Origin: Mauremys mutica
Taxonomy: Eukaryota; Chordata; Testudines; Geoemydidae
DNA: 64,000 bases
Assembly (NCBI RefSeq): GCF_020497125.1
Contig: NC_059081.1
Location: 14,541,105 to 14,605,104, forward strand
Direction of reading: 5' to 3'
Below are positions 11,571 to 21,900 of the stretch, piece by piece. The first letter of the stretch is position 1; every line of letters starts with the position of its first letter. The translations under genes were made by a program, and so were the position numbers. The notes under the pieces were generated by a model. It was not told where the DNA came from. It searched no databases and saw only the letters and a program-made list of their open reading frames with translations.

Positions 11571-12140
11571 TATACAGCTGAGGTAATTGCATGCAAACGT
11601 AGACATATGACTGTGCACACTCTCCTTGTAGACTGCTTATTGCAGACATGGTCCTGCAATTATGAGAAGCAAAAGACTCTGTCCATTTGACCTAGTTGTC
11701 AGCTGGGTACTTTGAAATAAAATCTAGCATTTGCAAAGACAACTGGAATAGCTCACACAGAAGACTATTTTAGGAACCATGGAAAAAAATTACAAAGGTG
11801 TGAGTGTTTTAAAAGGCAATATTCAGATGCAAGTTAATTCAGAGATTTCTAGGGTTTTAATATACTAGTTTATATGCTTGAGGCACTTAGTAATCAGATA
11901 TCTAAGTACCATATGTACCAACATTTATAAATCACAAACAGCAGCTTTGTATATTGTGATCCCAGAGCTTTATCACAATAAAGTCATACTCTGATGGTTA
12001 GAACAGAAGATTGAGGGAGAATTAAAAATTTGCTCTTGCAAGAACGTATGCAGCTGCCTGGGGCTTATTAATCAGGACGAAGTGGTGGTGGTGGGCGGGG
12101 GGGGGGAGGAGAGAAAGGAATGTATTTGTGACTTAGAGAA
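11571..12140. other. No gene recognised
   Basis: AT-rich DNA. A purine-rich, G-run segment at about 12080-12125 is simple sequence. Confidence 0.4.
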
Positions 12141-12164
12141 AGAGGAGCTTTGTGGTTTATTACT

Positions 12165-12300
12165 TCACCATGACTCAGATGACCTGGGCTCAGTTACTGG
12201 CTCTGCCACAGCTTTGTACATGACCTTGGGCAAAACACTTAATCTCTTTGTGGCTCAGTTTCCCTTTTGTAAGATGGGGATGATAGGGTTTCCTTTCTGC
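12165..12300 (+). repeat. MIR-like CORE-SINE
   Basis: A well-preserved sense-strand MIR core: GACCTGGGCTCAGTTACTGG, CTCTGCCACAGC, ATGACCTTGGGCAAAACACT, TGGCTCAGTTTCCC, TGTAAGATGGGGATGATAGG. The surrounding open frame (12082-12474) is an artefact of this repeat. Confidence 0.75.
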
Positions 12301-12734
12301 CATGAAACTATTGTAATAGGGAGGTACCCACCTCTAGCAAGTGCCCCCTGGTCAAGTGTGTGCACGCCTACAGTTTTTTCTTTATTCAGGTTGTCCCCAT
12401 CAGCCACTGTGCTTGTCAGGTGGGATTTTAGTGACTCAGCTGTGTCCATGTGCAAAACAAACACAAGCTTCTAGGGTACAAGTCCAAAATGTCCTGCAGC
12501 CTTCCCTGGCCTGTTCAACAGGGGCCTATTGCAGTGTGTGGTGGTGGGGGAAGGTTTCCTCATGGGGAACTTTGACAAAAATATTTTCCATTTTAATTGA
12601 AACTGTCAGAGGAAAACTTTTTTTTGGTTTTCTAACAACAATATTGTGGAAAGCAGACACGTTCTGCAAAAGACCCATTTAGTCAAAACCCAATTTTCCA
12701 TTTTAAAAAGAGTTGATGGAAGATTTTCTACCTC

Positions 12735-12815
12735 ATGTTGACTGGGTTTAATCCAATGCTCACTGAAGTCAACACAAGGATTTCCACCGACTCCAGCGGG
12801 CAAAGGATCTGGTCT
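12735..12815. repeat. Small 'CACTGAAGTCAA' repeat fragment
   Basis: TCCAATGCTCACTGAAGTCA and GACTCCAGCGGGCAAAGGAT form an imperfect palindrome. They resemble the 'GGATCAGGCC...CTTCAGTGGG' family seen at about 32500-32575. Confidence 0.35.
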
Positions 12816-13330
12816 TCTAAGTTCCGTGCCATACAGGCTCTAAAGTGCAAGAATGTTCAATGTTAAGTATGTGACGCTGATGATTTATAGTACCATTCAT
12901 TTAAACCTATTTTGTTTTTCTTCTATTTGAGCTCATTCTTTCTTAAACTATGTTTTTAACAACTCATCACTGTTTAAGCTCAGGTTTTTTAATAAAATGA
13001 GAGTCCTATTTATAAGCGCAACTAATTATAAAATGAATGTCTTTTACAGTACTGTAATTTCTAACACAATGAAAGCGAGTTTATTTTATGAGCAAGCATC
13101 TTGTCAATTTTCATTCTTTTCCCTTGCCACTTGTTCTTTTTTTTGTATTTGATCCCACAGTAACTTTAATTTTTTTTGCAGAAAGTTTGGAATTTTTGGA
13201 GTTGTTCCTGGTCTTTTTGAAACACATTTTAGAAGGTTTATTCTAAGGGAAATGTAACTGAATCTAACTAATATGCTGAAAACAGAATTCTCATGCTGGG
13301 GTGAAATTAGCAAGTACCATGCAGAACCAG
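12816..13330. other. No gene recognised, AT-rich
   Basis: No repeat, RNA gene or coding segment supported. A 69-codon minus-strand frame (13104-13313) is Lys-rich from AT composition. Confidence 0.4.
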
Positions 13331-13339
13331 TATAATTAT

Positions 13340-13600
13340 CATATTACAGTAGAACCTAGAGGTCCCAACCAAGGGACCAATGTGCAAGGCATTTTACAAG
13401 CACGCAGGAAGAGATAAATCCCTGCCCCAAAGATGTTAGTCTGGATAGAGACAAAGGGTGGGAAAACAGAGGCAGAGAGAAGTGAAATGTTTGCCCAGGG
13501 TGTCACAGTGAGTCTGGGGCTGAGGCAGGAACAAAATCCAAGTCTACCTGAGTCCTAGACTAGTCCTCTATCTGCTTTACCAACTCTCTCTCCTGCAACA
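13340..13600 (-). repeat. Long MIR-like CORE-SINE, tail included
   Basis: On the plus strand: GTAGAACCTAGAGGTCCCAA, TGTGCAAGGCATTTTACAAG, AAATCCCTGCCCCAAAGATG, then AACAGAGGCAGAGAGAAGTG, TTTGCCCAGGGTGTCACAGT, GTCCTAGACTAGTCCTCTAT. Read in reverse this is a full CORE-SINE with its tail (sense form ...GGGGCAGGGA...TGTACAGCGCCTAGCAC). It is among the longer copies in the window. Confidence 0.65.
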
Positions 13601-14349
13601 AGAAAAAGGAAGGGAGCCTTGGAGGGACAAGAGTGGGCATGGGTGATAGGAAGCTGTGTGAAAAGGAGCAGTGTGCACCCCAGCAAGCAGACACTTCACA
13701 CTGCAGCATGTGTTAGCTCGCTGTGGTCTGGACAAGATGCCTCATTGGCAGATTGTAGCGCATTGGTGCTGTGATTTGCAGACCAACGTGAGACCTGTAT
13801 AGGTAGGTGGTGAGCCTGATGCTCTTTTTAACATCAGATATAAACTGTACCCTGCAACTTGCATAAGCAAGAGGGTTGGAGGAAGAAAAATTGATTTTGT
13901 GCAGTAGAAGGCAAGATCTAGCATTAATTAGTTTTGTGGACAATGTGGGTAATGCAGTGCATCTTAAGTGACCCATAAACATTAGCTTAGGCCCTAATAG
14001 TACTTTCTTCCCTTAAATAATGGATAATTTTATTTCCATAATTTACTATATTTTATTTGATCCAATACAATTTCATGTTTTCTACTTCATACTTTTATCT
14101 TGAGGATTACAATAGTGCTGAACAGCAAACTGGGTAAGATCAAGTGCAAATCAGTTTAAGATCTGATATGCTCTCTCGCCGCACTACAGTATATCCAGCA
14201 TTGGCAGAACATGATGCTCTAAGATGACTTTTTCCGTCACTCGCTTGTCAGCTATTTTAAAAAGAGGTAACTCTGTTATCTTTTTTTAAAGATAGCTTTT
14301 CAAAAAGTGGCGGTGTCACTCTTTCAAGCTACAGACAGTGATCAGTCCA

Positions 14350-14445
14350 TGAAGTCTGAGGGCCAGATTCACAGATGTAAATTGTCACAACTCCGTTGAC
14401 CTCATTTGGGTTATGACAATTCATACTAATAGAGGGTCTGTCCCT
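14350..14445. repeat. Palindromic MITE fragment
   Basis: GATGTAAATTGTCACAACTC on the left pairs with GGGTTATGACAATTCATAC on the right around TTGACCTCATTT. The outer motifs GGGCCAGATTC and GGGTCTG also face each other. It belongs to a set of short palindromes in this window whose centres resemble 'CATTGACTTCA'. Confidence 0.5.
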
Positions 14446-14569
14446 TATTGTCTGATAAACTCAACCATGTTGGCCTAAAACGTGCTCTTGTATACACTTG
14501 GGTAAATCCAGGGTAAGACCATTGTCTTGAGTTACTTCAGTGGAAAGATGTTTTATGTTCAAGGCACTG

Positions 14570-14720
14570 AACTGGAATGCTGGAGCTCTGTAGATTCTCT
14601 TTGACATGGGGCAAGCCAATATTCCGCGTCTTAGCTCCTCATCTGTACAACTGAGAGAATATTACTGAACTATCTCACCGGAGTGATAAGAATATAAACT
14701 CTTTAATATCTTTGTGCTCA
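14570..14720 (+). repeat. MIR-like CORE-SINE fragment
   Basis: Sense-order blocks GACATGGGGCAAGCCAATAT, TCTTAGCTCCTCATCTGTAC, GAGTGATAAGAATATAAACT are recognisable but strongly diverged. Confidence 0.5.
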
Positions 14721-15580
14721 GATATGACAGCCATATAAACAGCGAGGCAGGTAGACTACTGAGCAGAATTTGGCATATTTTCTCTAAATATAGTATTAAA
14801 ATTTTAGTTCTCCCTAAACATCCTGACCAACTTATGCCCCATTGGCCTAGGCATTGTATATACATATAGTGAGACAGTCCCCTAGTCCTTCACAGTTAAC
14901 TTATTTCTTAAGTAAAATTCCAGCAATGCCAGTAGTTTGTAATAAACTTCAGTCAGTACAGATGTGCTAGTAAGCTACCAAAATAGAGGTTTACATTGAA
15001 ACACCTGTTCATTTAAGGCAAAAATCCTGCTCACTTTTCTCCCACTGATGTCAGAGGGCTTGAGTGTTCATGGTAATAAGGCCATAAGTTTGGTATATTC
15101 AAAAAAGCATATTTAAAATATACCAGTAGTTCCAATGAAAGCTTAATGTAATTCCTGTAGCCAAAGCAGTGCTGAAACTTAGAATGAGAAGATCAATAAC
15201 AGTGGATTTATTTAAGAACTGCAGGAAGACATGGAGGAAGTGTCTGTTAATCTGATGATATTTGTGCTATCATTGAAAGGTCATTATTTAATTTTGACAT
15301 CTCTCCGTGAAAAAGGATGAACTGTGAGGTGTTATGCAATGCCAACAGGAACTGTGGCTGGAGCATATTAGTGTGTATATAAATTACAGTGGAAGACTGT
15401 CAGCACCATATGTAGCCAAGATGTGGGAGTGTTAGAGGACTGAAGAAACTTTTCAGTACTCATTTTCCCCAAATGATATGATATGTCACATTCACACTGA
15501 TATATGGAAGGGGCTGAATCCTCTCACTGGGGACAGCTACTACCTCATTTTTTCTTTCAGTTAGGTAGTTTAATTTAGTC
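14721..15580. other. No gene recognised
   Basis: AT-rich sequence with no supported feature. Confidence 0.4.
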
Positions 15581-15588
15581 CTCTAGCT

Positions 15589-15698
15589 CAGTGTTTCTCA
15601 ACCTTTTTGATACCAGTGATTGGCTTCCTGCCATTCAGTGTTTCAGGGAGATCTTTGGGACCAGTGCTGGTCCACGGACCGGTTGTTCAGAAACACTG
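15589..15698. mobile_element. hAT-type MITE, 110 bp
   Basis: It starts CAGTGTTTCTCAACC and ends TTCAGAAACACTG, so the terminal CAGTGTTTCT is inverted at the other end. Flanks are CTCTAGCT (15581-15588) and CTTTAGCT (15699-15706), 7 of 8 identical. It contains GGTCCACGGACCGG, also characteristic of the 20464-21069 element. Non-coding. Confidence 0.82.
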
Positions 15699-15706
15699 CT
15701 TTAGCT

Positions 15707-18000
15707 AAATTAAGACTCCACTCCTTCTAGGATAACACAGTCCAAATAAAAAACCCAATCTTCCCCCTCCCTGAGCCACAGCCCCCTCTCTAGGATCCAG
15801 GCATAACCACACTGCCTCTAAGTAGTGCTTTAGAGGCGGCCATGTTCTTCCTCTACTCTTGGCTCCAGCTGTGGGACCATAAGCAGTGGAGCAGTTGTGC
15901 CCTGTTTCCCTTTCCCCTATGCCAGCTTATCTGATTTTTTTTAGGCCTTCTTCAAGCTTGTTTCCTTAGGGAGTGTACTCTCTGTGGTCCCTCCTTATTG
16001 GAGAGCCCCACCAGCACCACTTTGCAAGCCTCATTTGTGAGGGAAGAGACCTTATTTATAGCCTCATTACTGCTTCCCAGCAGGTTTTTTCTCTTCTGCA
16101 ATTCTCATCAGTCCAATTTTGAATTACAACACGCAAATAGCCTTGACCCTGGGCTGAAATAGCCATGGGGCGCTCAAGGTAGGGTTTGTCCTTGAAGACC
16201 TTTTAACAAACAGCCAGTACTCCATGTTAGAGCTCTTGTGGTTCAGAGGCTGCCATTCTCAGGCACTTGCAGCACTGTGAAAAGAGCTTGTTTCTGGCTG
16301 GAACTCCAAAAACAGGAGCACGTTTTTTGTAAGCTTTGAATGAAATCTCTTCACCCATTTTTATTTAAGTGATATAAGGGTAAGTTTCAGATCAGAGATC
16401 ATCCATAACTGGAATCTTGAATCAAATTCCCGTCACATTTTAGGGCTGAGTGTGATTTGGATTTGAATGTTTGGATCCAAATCCAACCTTAAAGCTTTGG
16501 TTCTAGGTCAGATCCAAAATTAGTAAGAGGCCTGTTTTCTAGTTCCAGCTCAGGTTTGACTAAAATCTCCCGAGAAGACTGGATCTTGTGAGAATTTTGT
16601 CACTTCATTTTGAAGTCCTGAGAGAGCAGCTTGCTAAGTTTTGGTGCCATCAATATAAACCTAAATGCTAGCCCTGGTTTGGTTTTGAATTGAAACCTGA
16701 AAACTGCCCTAGATGAAATTAATATCCAGAACTACCTCTAGTTCCATTTTACATTTATTTTTCTTGGTTCAGTAGCTAGTATACACCTCATGAGGAAAAG
16801 TGCCTTTTTATACTTAAAAAAATGGTTATTTGGTACGTGCACACTTTTCTATTGTATAATCAAATGAGAGGTGAGGGTCCAACACCATTGATCTCAACAG
16901 AAAATGTAACAGGCAGCCCTTCATGGTCAATGGTTGCTTCCCCTCCCCTTTCTTTTGAGTCTCATGCAGATGGAGTGTTTTTGCCCTTGAATCATAGATA
17001 GTAGGAGTTAATACCCACTTGTATTAACTCAGCTGATGGAAAAACCACACAGAGGGAGTCTGACTCAGATATCCAGTCAGCCCTGCTTGTCCATCTCTAA
17101 TCATGTCATTATTTCAGACTATTAATGCTTTCAGGTGCTCTATTTCACTCCCTGCTGCGGTGCTTTGAGGCTCTGCAGAAATGTGTTGAGCTTGGGGGTT
17201 AAAATGAAAATCAGAAAAATCATGAAGCACGATGCCATGGATGGAAATTAAGATGCACAGTAACAGAGTATAGTAATTAAACAGTTTGACATGCTATGTG
17301 TGTGTATGTGGGAGGGGGGAGAGATCTATCATAAACACTACATGTGTGTTTAGATGGAGGAGCAGTACAGGATTAGGGGAGCCTTCATGCCAAAGAAATC
17401 TCTCTCACCCTAGTGCAGAGGGGGCTTGGGATGTTCCATGATCATGCAATGCTTAAGGCACTTGCAAGAGCTCAGCTTTATTCTGTGCCCAGTTCCAGCT
17501 CACTGGGCATAAACTTGAGTTTCTGCCCAGACTCTGTCTGCAAAGCTCAGCTCTTGAAGATTGCATGCATAACTCTTTGCAGTCACTAGCCAAACAATTC
17601 CATATGGAGGGGATGGGTGTGCTGGAGGCTATGAGATTAGACCCCCCCCCCCACACTTATGCTTAGTTACACTCCCTTAAACCTACATATACCTGTTCAT
17701 TATGTTTGTATGGGGGATGAGTTACACCTTCTTACTTCTGGCTCAGAACTCAGTTCTGGCTTCTGAGTTATTACTCAGAATCTATATGCAAGTCATATTT
17801 TGTCCTGTGCTCTTTTCTGTTCCACTTTAAACTACTAGCATTTTTCTGGTTATTTAATCCATTTTAGTTAAACAGTTGAGTGTCAAACAGAAAAAAGGCG
17901 AGAGGCTGGCTCACAAGTGTATTTTTGAGGAGTTCAGTGATGACTGACTGGGAATATCCATGAGAGTATTTGAAACTATAAATACCAAAGTGGGAGAAAA
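15707..18000. other. No gene recognised; possible old repeat at 16380-16720
   Basis: The 16380-16720 part has repeated GGATCCAAATCCA / GTCAGATCCAAAAT-type words and may be an old DNA-transposon fragment. The rest shows no feature I can support. A short C-run lies at about 17642-17652. Confidence 0.35.
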
Positions 18001-18011
18001 ATGGCTTAGGG

Positions 18012-18685
18012 CAGTGCTTTTCAAAGTTCGGGTCATGACCCAGTACTGGGTCTCAGCATGTAAGGCACTGGGTCACCCTGCTCAGCACCCAGGGACCCTG
18101 GCAGCTCTGGTCAGCACCGCCAACCGAGACGTTAAAAGTTCAGATAATGCCTATCTGTTCTGATACTGCACTGGCCAGCAGTGGGTCTGTCTTCCAAGCA
18201 AGCTGGGGGCGGAGTCATGGGGCTCCGTGCACTGCCCCCACCCTGATCACCAGCTCCATACTCCAATTGGCCTGTTCCCGGCTAATGGGAGCTGGTGGGG
18301 ATGGTGCCTGCAGGCAAGAGCTGCTTGCGTGCTTCCACCTAGGAGCTAGACCTACTGCTGGCTCCTTCTGGGACACAGCGCGGTCCGCGGTGCCAGGACA
18401 GGTGGGAAGCCTGCCTTAGCACCTCCACTGCATCACTGACTGGGAGCTGCTGGAGCTAAGTCTGTGCCCCGGCCCTGAGCCTCTTCTTCACCCCAAACTC
18501 CTCATCCCTGGCCCCAGGCCAGACCCCCCCACACCCTGAGCCTCTCATTCCTAGCCCCACCCCACAGCCCTCACTCCAACCTTCTGCCCCAGCCCTGAGC
18601 ACCTCCCACACCCCTAACTGCTCATCCTCAGTTCTGCTGGGTTGCGGGCATCAACAATTTTCAACTGGGTCCCCAGAAAAAGTTT
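18012..18685. mobile_element. hAT-type non-autonomous element with shortened right end
   Basis: The left end is CAGTGCTTTTCAAAGTTCGG, a classic hAT terminus. The right end stops at AGAAAAAGTTT without the expected GAAAACCACTG-like close. Nevertheless GGCTTAGGG flanks both sides perfectly (18003-18011 and 18686-18694), which fits an 8-bp TSD plus one matching base. The GC-rich interior contains GACCCTGGCAGCTCTGGTCA, a palindromic segment around CTAATGGGAGCTGG, and repeated CCCAGCCCTGAGC tracts, shared in part with the 36308-37523 and 55010-55497 elements. Its open frames are composition artefacts. Confidence 0.75.
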
Positions 18686-18819
18686 GGCTTAGGGTATGTA
18701 GCCTGATCCATAGATTATATATTAATTATATTGATTACCTAAGAATTTCCAGTTATCACTTTGAGGGTAGACAGGTTCTTGTCCCAAGATCAGGCCCAGT
18801 ATTATTAAAGTTACTATAT

Positions 18820-19620
18820 AGTTGGGAACCCCAATGTGCACAGTTGCAAAACTCACACTATAGGAACTCTTCTGTATTTTCAAATAGTTTCTTAATACAT
18901 TAGCGAAGTCACAAACACTAACTCAGTAAGGTAGACATAGAGACTACAGCATATCCATATGCTCTCACCATCCCTTGCAGGATGACCTGAAATTCATCAC
19001 CTTGATCTTCCTCCACATCACCAGTTGCCATCATTCTGGCCCCTTCCAAGGGCTTCATCTCTTTCTCTACTGCCCACAGGCTGGGATATGACTTTTATAA
19101 TATGTTATGCTGATGCCACTATAGCTAATGCATATTCAGTAGGAGTTCCCCTTTTTCCTTATTTATATTGCCTCATCCTACTAACGTTGAGGTGTCCTCC
19201 TATAGGTCAGTATATGGATACATGTAACTACCATTTCATCTCACAATCCTGTCCATCACCCCTTGCTTAAGGAGATTTGTGGTTATTGCTTCCATGTTCC
19301 TTGCGATCAGGGCTTTGGAGCTGTGCTTTGGCTCCACTCCAGCTCCAGGCAAACACCTGCAGCTCCGGAGCTGTTCCGCACTCCAGCTCCGGGCTCCGCT
19401 CCAAAGCCCTGCTTGCGATAGCACTTACTGGAAGATTCTGCCTCCTACCATTCACCAAGCTCTTCTCAGGTCCTAAAATTTAAAGGTAACCATTGATCTA
19501 CACCACGGGTTACAGCCTACTTAACCACACTTAGGCTTGTTTCAGCTAATGTCTTACAGGCTACTGTAGGTTTCTTGCATTGCAGCTAAATATAACGAAG
19601 GCAAGGCAGTGAATATAGTA
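18820..19620. repeat. LTR-like repeat related to 49195-49650
   Basis: The right part (CTACTGTAGGTTTCTTGCAT, then TGCAGC) matches 49605-49640 (GCCTGTAGGTTTCTTGTGTT, then GCTAAGC). The left part (GGGAACCCCAATGTGCAC) resembles 49198 (GGGAACTGTGGTGTGCAC). Length and layout suggest an old LTR, probably minus-oriented, but ends and TSDs are not clear. The hAT MITE 19308-19411 is inserted in it. Confidence 0.35.
19308..19411. mobile_element. hAT-type MITE, 104 bp, with perfect 8-bp TSD
   Basis: It opens CAGGGCTTTGGAGC and closes GCTCCAAAGCCCTG, a 14-bp perfect terminal inverted repeat. Inner GCTCC/GGAGC symmetry makes nearly the whole element a hairpin. CTTGCGAT lies on both sides (19300-19307 and 19412-19419). 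The several frames open across it are palindrome artefacts. Confidence 0.92.
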
Positions 19621-19789
19621 AAGGCAAGCCTCCAGCCTGCAGGTGATACAAGAAAAGTAGTAAGATGAGGCTAAATAAAGGAAATGTAAGGATGAAGCTC
19701 AGAAAACATTTCCTAAGTGGGAAGCATCTACTAGACTTGGAATAGTCTCCCTGGGGAATTGAGGGTCTCATGATTGTCTGTCTTGGCAT

Positions 19790-20050
19790 TGGACTGAGAA
19801 TCAGGAGACTTAGGTACATTTCCCAGCTCTGCTACAGACTTTGATAACATTGGGCAAGTCCCTAGTTATGCTGTGCCTCCTTTTTCACTTGTAATATGGG
19901 GGGGAATAACGCTTCCCTTCTCCCTCCTTTCGTCTACTTAGATTGTAAATTTGTTGGGGTGTGGACTTGCTAGGCTTTTGTACAGCACCTAGCACAGTGG
20001 GGCTCTGAACTTGACTGGAGTCTTTAAATGCTATTGTAGTACGTATTTAA
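19790..20050 (+). repeat. MIR-like CORE-SINE, nearly full length
   Basis: Sense order is intact: GAGAATCAGGAGACTTAGGT, CAGCTCTGCTACAGAC, CATTGGGCAAGTCCCTAG, GTGCCTCCTTTTTCACTTGT, then the tail TTAGATTGTAAATTTGTTGG, GTACAGCACCTAGCACAGTG, GGGCTCTGAACTTGACTGGA. It gives the sense layout of the family whose tail appears reversed at 60985-61085. Confidence 0.75.
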
Positions 20051-20463
20051 AAAAGGGTGGAAGTGCCATTGCTTGGTCCATTTAAAAATGGGCTGCATGA
20101 AACCTTTATAAAGTTAATTGCTTTTCATTATGATTTCATTTATAAAGTGCTTCCTGTTGAGTAACTTGGGTGCTGTCCAAACACTTAAACTTTCTAATTG
20201 TACTAGATTTTAATCAGAATTGGCCAAAATACTACAGTATACATTTTCATCAGAGCATTAAATATTAATATATTGTAGGGGATAATCGAGCATGGTCAGG
20301 GGGATGTTCTATTAATAGGCCTTTCCATCTCTGATTTCCATCCTCTCTTGAACTGGAGGGGTGTGCATGCAACCTCCAGGGGGAGAAAAGTTACCCAGCT
20401 GAGAATTGTCAGTGACTATATAACATTCTGTTTGGTTTTCTTTGCTTCATCATTGATGTAAAT

Positions 20464-21069
20464 CAATGGCTCTCAAACTTTTTTTCATGAACCACTTAAA
20501 AATTGCTGAGGGTCTCAACAGACTACTTAACCTTCCCAAATGTTTTTACCCTTAGCAAAGTATTGTAAAGCGCTTTGGATAAAAGCGCTATATAAAAACG
20601 TAATTATTAACTGATTTGCTTCTACAAATAAAAGCACACAACTCGTATTTTAATATCCATAGTCTTACCTTTCTAATGCGATGGATCTGCCCTCTCTTCC
20701 CTGCTGCAGCAGCCCCTGAGCTAGGGCTGGGAAGGAGGTAGGGGTGTCTCTCCTGCCACAGAGCTTAGTCTGGGAAGGAGGACACTCTCTCCCCAGCAGC
20801 CGCAGCCCTGGAGCTGGGGAAGTCATCTCTTTCTCTGGCCACTGCAGCCCTGAATATCCCAAATTCCCCCCACCCCCTCTCCTCACCCCGCTGCGCCTTC
20901 CCACCTACCCCTATTCCTCACAAGGCCACCACCTCACCTTACCTGCGCGGCTCCACTAATTAGGTGGGTGGCCCTTCATTCTCTTGTGTGTGGCTGCCTA
21001 GGTGCACATCTTAGAGGGAGCTATCCATGGACCACTGGTGGTCCACGGACAACAGTTTGAGAACCTCTG
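20464..21069. mobile_element. hAT-type non-autonomous element, 606 bp
   Basis: The left end CAATGGCTCTCAAACTTTTT and the right end AACAGTTTGAGAACCTCTG are inverted relative to each other (CTCTCAAACT / AGTTTGAGAAC). Flanks ATGTAAAT (20456-20463) and ATGTAAAC (21070-21077) match at 7 of 8. It contains GGTGGTCCACGGAC near the right end. Overlapping frames at 20665-20959 are due to C-rich sequence. Confidence 0.85.
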
Positions 21070-21129
21070 ATGTAAACTAAACAATTGTTAGCAATGATGA
21101 CCCTGAAGAGTGGTTCCCCTGGTTAGGCA

Positions 21130-21900
21130 GCAGCTGTTATCGCATACCTTGGTATTTGGTCATACTTGTGGGTCTGTATGTGAGCCAGCCTGAGACAGGG
21201 TATATTGACCCCACACTGGTGAAACAAGGATTAAACAGCATTTTTTGGCCCAAGAGGCCACACCTCTCACCCCTGCTGGGCATGCTCCCAGTGGAGGGAG
21301 CATTAAAAAGGGAGCAGCTCAACTCAGTCTGGGCTGTCTGAGGAGGAGACTGGTAGTGTGCAGCAGCCTTCTGCCAGGTCTCCCAGCCCCCAGGGCTGAG
21401 GCTCCTAGCTGCACTGTTGGAAGCCATCTGAGAGTGGGAACTAAAAGGGATGACTTGCTGTTGCCAGCAGAGGAGCTGCCAGATGAAGCAGAACACAAAA
21501 GAGGGACCCCATGTCCAACTTCAGAGGTGCCATCGGAGGGACTGGGATGAGGATAGGAAGCAACCCAGGGAATGTGCTTGGGAATACGGGGACCTGAGCT
21601 CTGTGTCAGGGTACCCTGTTTTGAAGGGCACTGGGTTGGAACCTGCTGGAGTAGGGCAGGCCCAGGTTCCCCTCCCTTCTCCATGCTCACCGTTAGGTGA
21701 TTCATCTAGCAGCAATATCAAGGGAAGAAGTGGGCCCCTTGGACTCACCAGTGGGTGACACTGCCTTGCACCATAGCCGCTAAGCAACGTGGCCTTTGAA
21801 CTCCCGCCAGTAAGCATTATGCCCTGGAGTCTTGCTATTCGGTTATAGTGCTGAGCTGGGGCACCCAGCCAACCCTGACAGCCCTCAGTGCTTGCAACTG
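21130..21900 (+). repeat. LTR-like sequence
   Basis: A U3-like segment leads to a TATA-like GCATTAAAAAGGGAGCAGC at about 21300, then GC-rich sequence ending near GCTGAGCTGGGGCACCC. GGGCAGGCCCAGGTTCCCC (about 21654) recurs in the 2188-2800 block. No gag or pol is adjacent, so it is probably a solo LTR. Ends are approximate. Overlapping 100-135-codon frames on both strands are not credible genes. Confidence 0.4.

Noticed and set aside
12082..12474. 130-codon plus-strand frame
   Set aside because: It reads through a MIR-like SINE, which explains its sequence.
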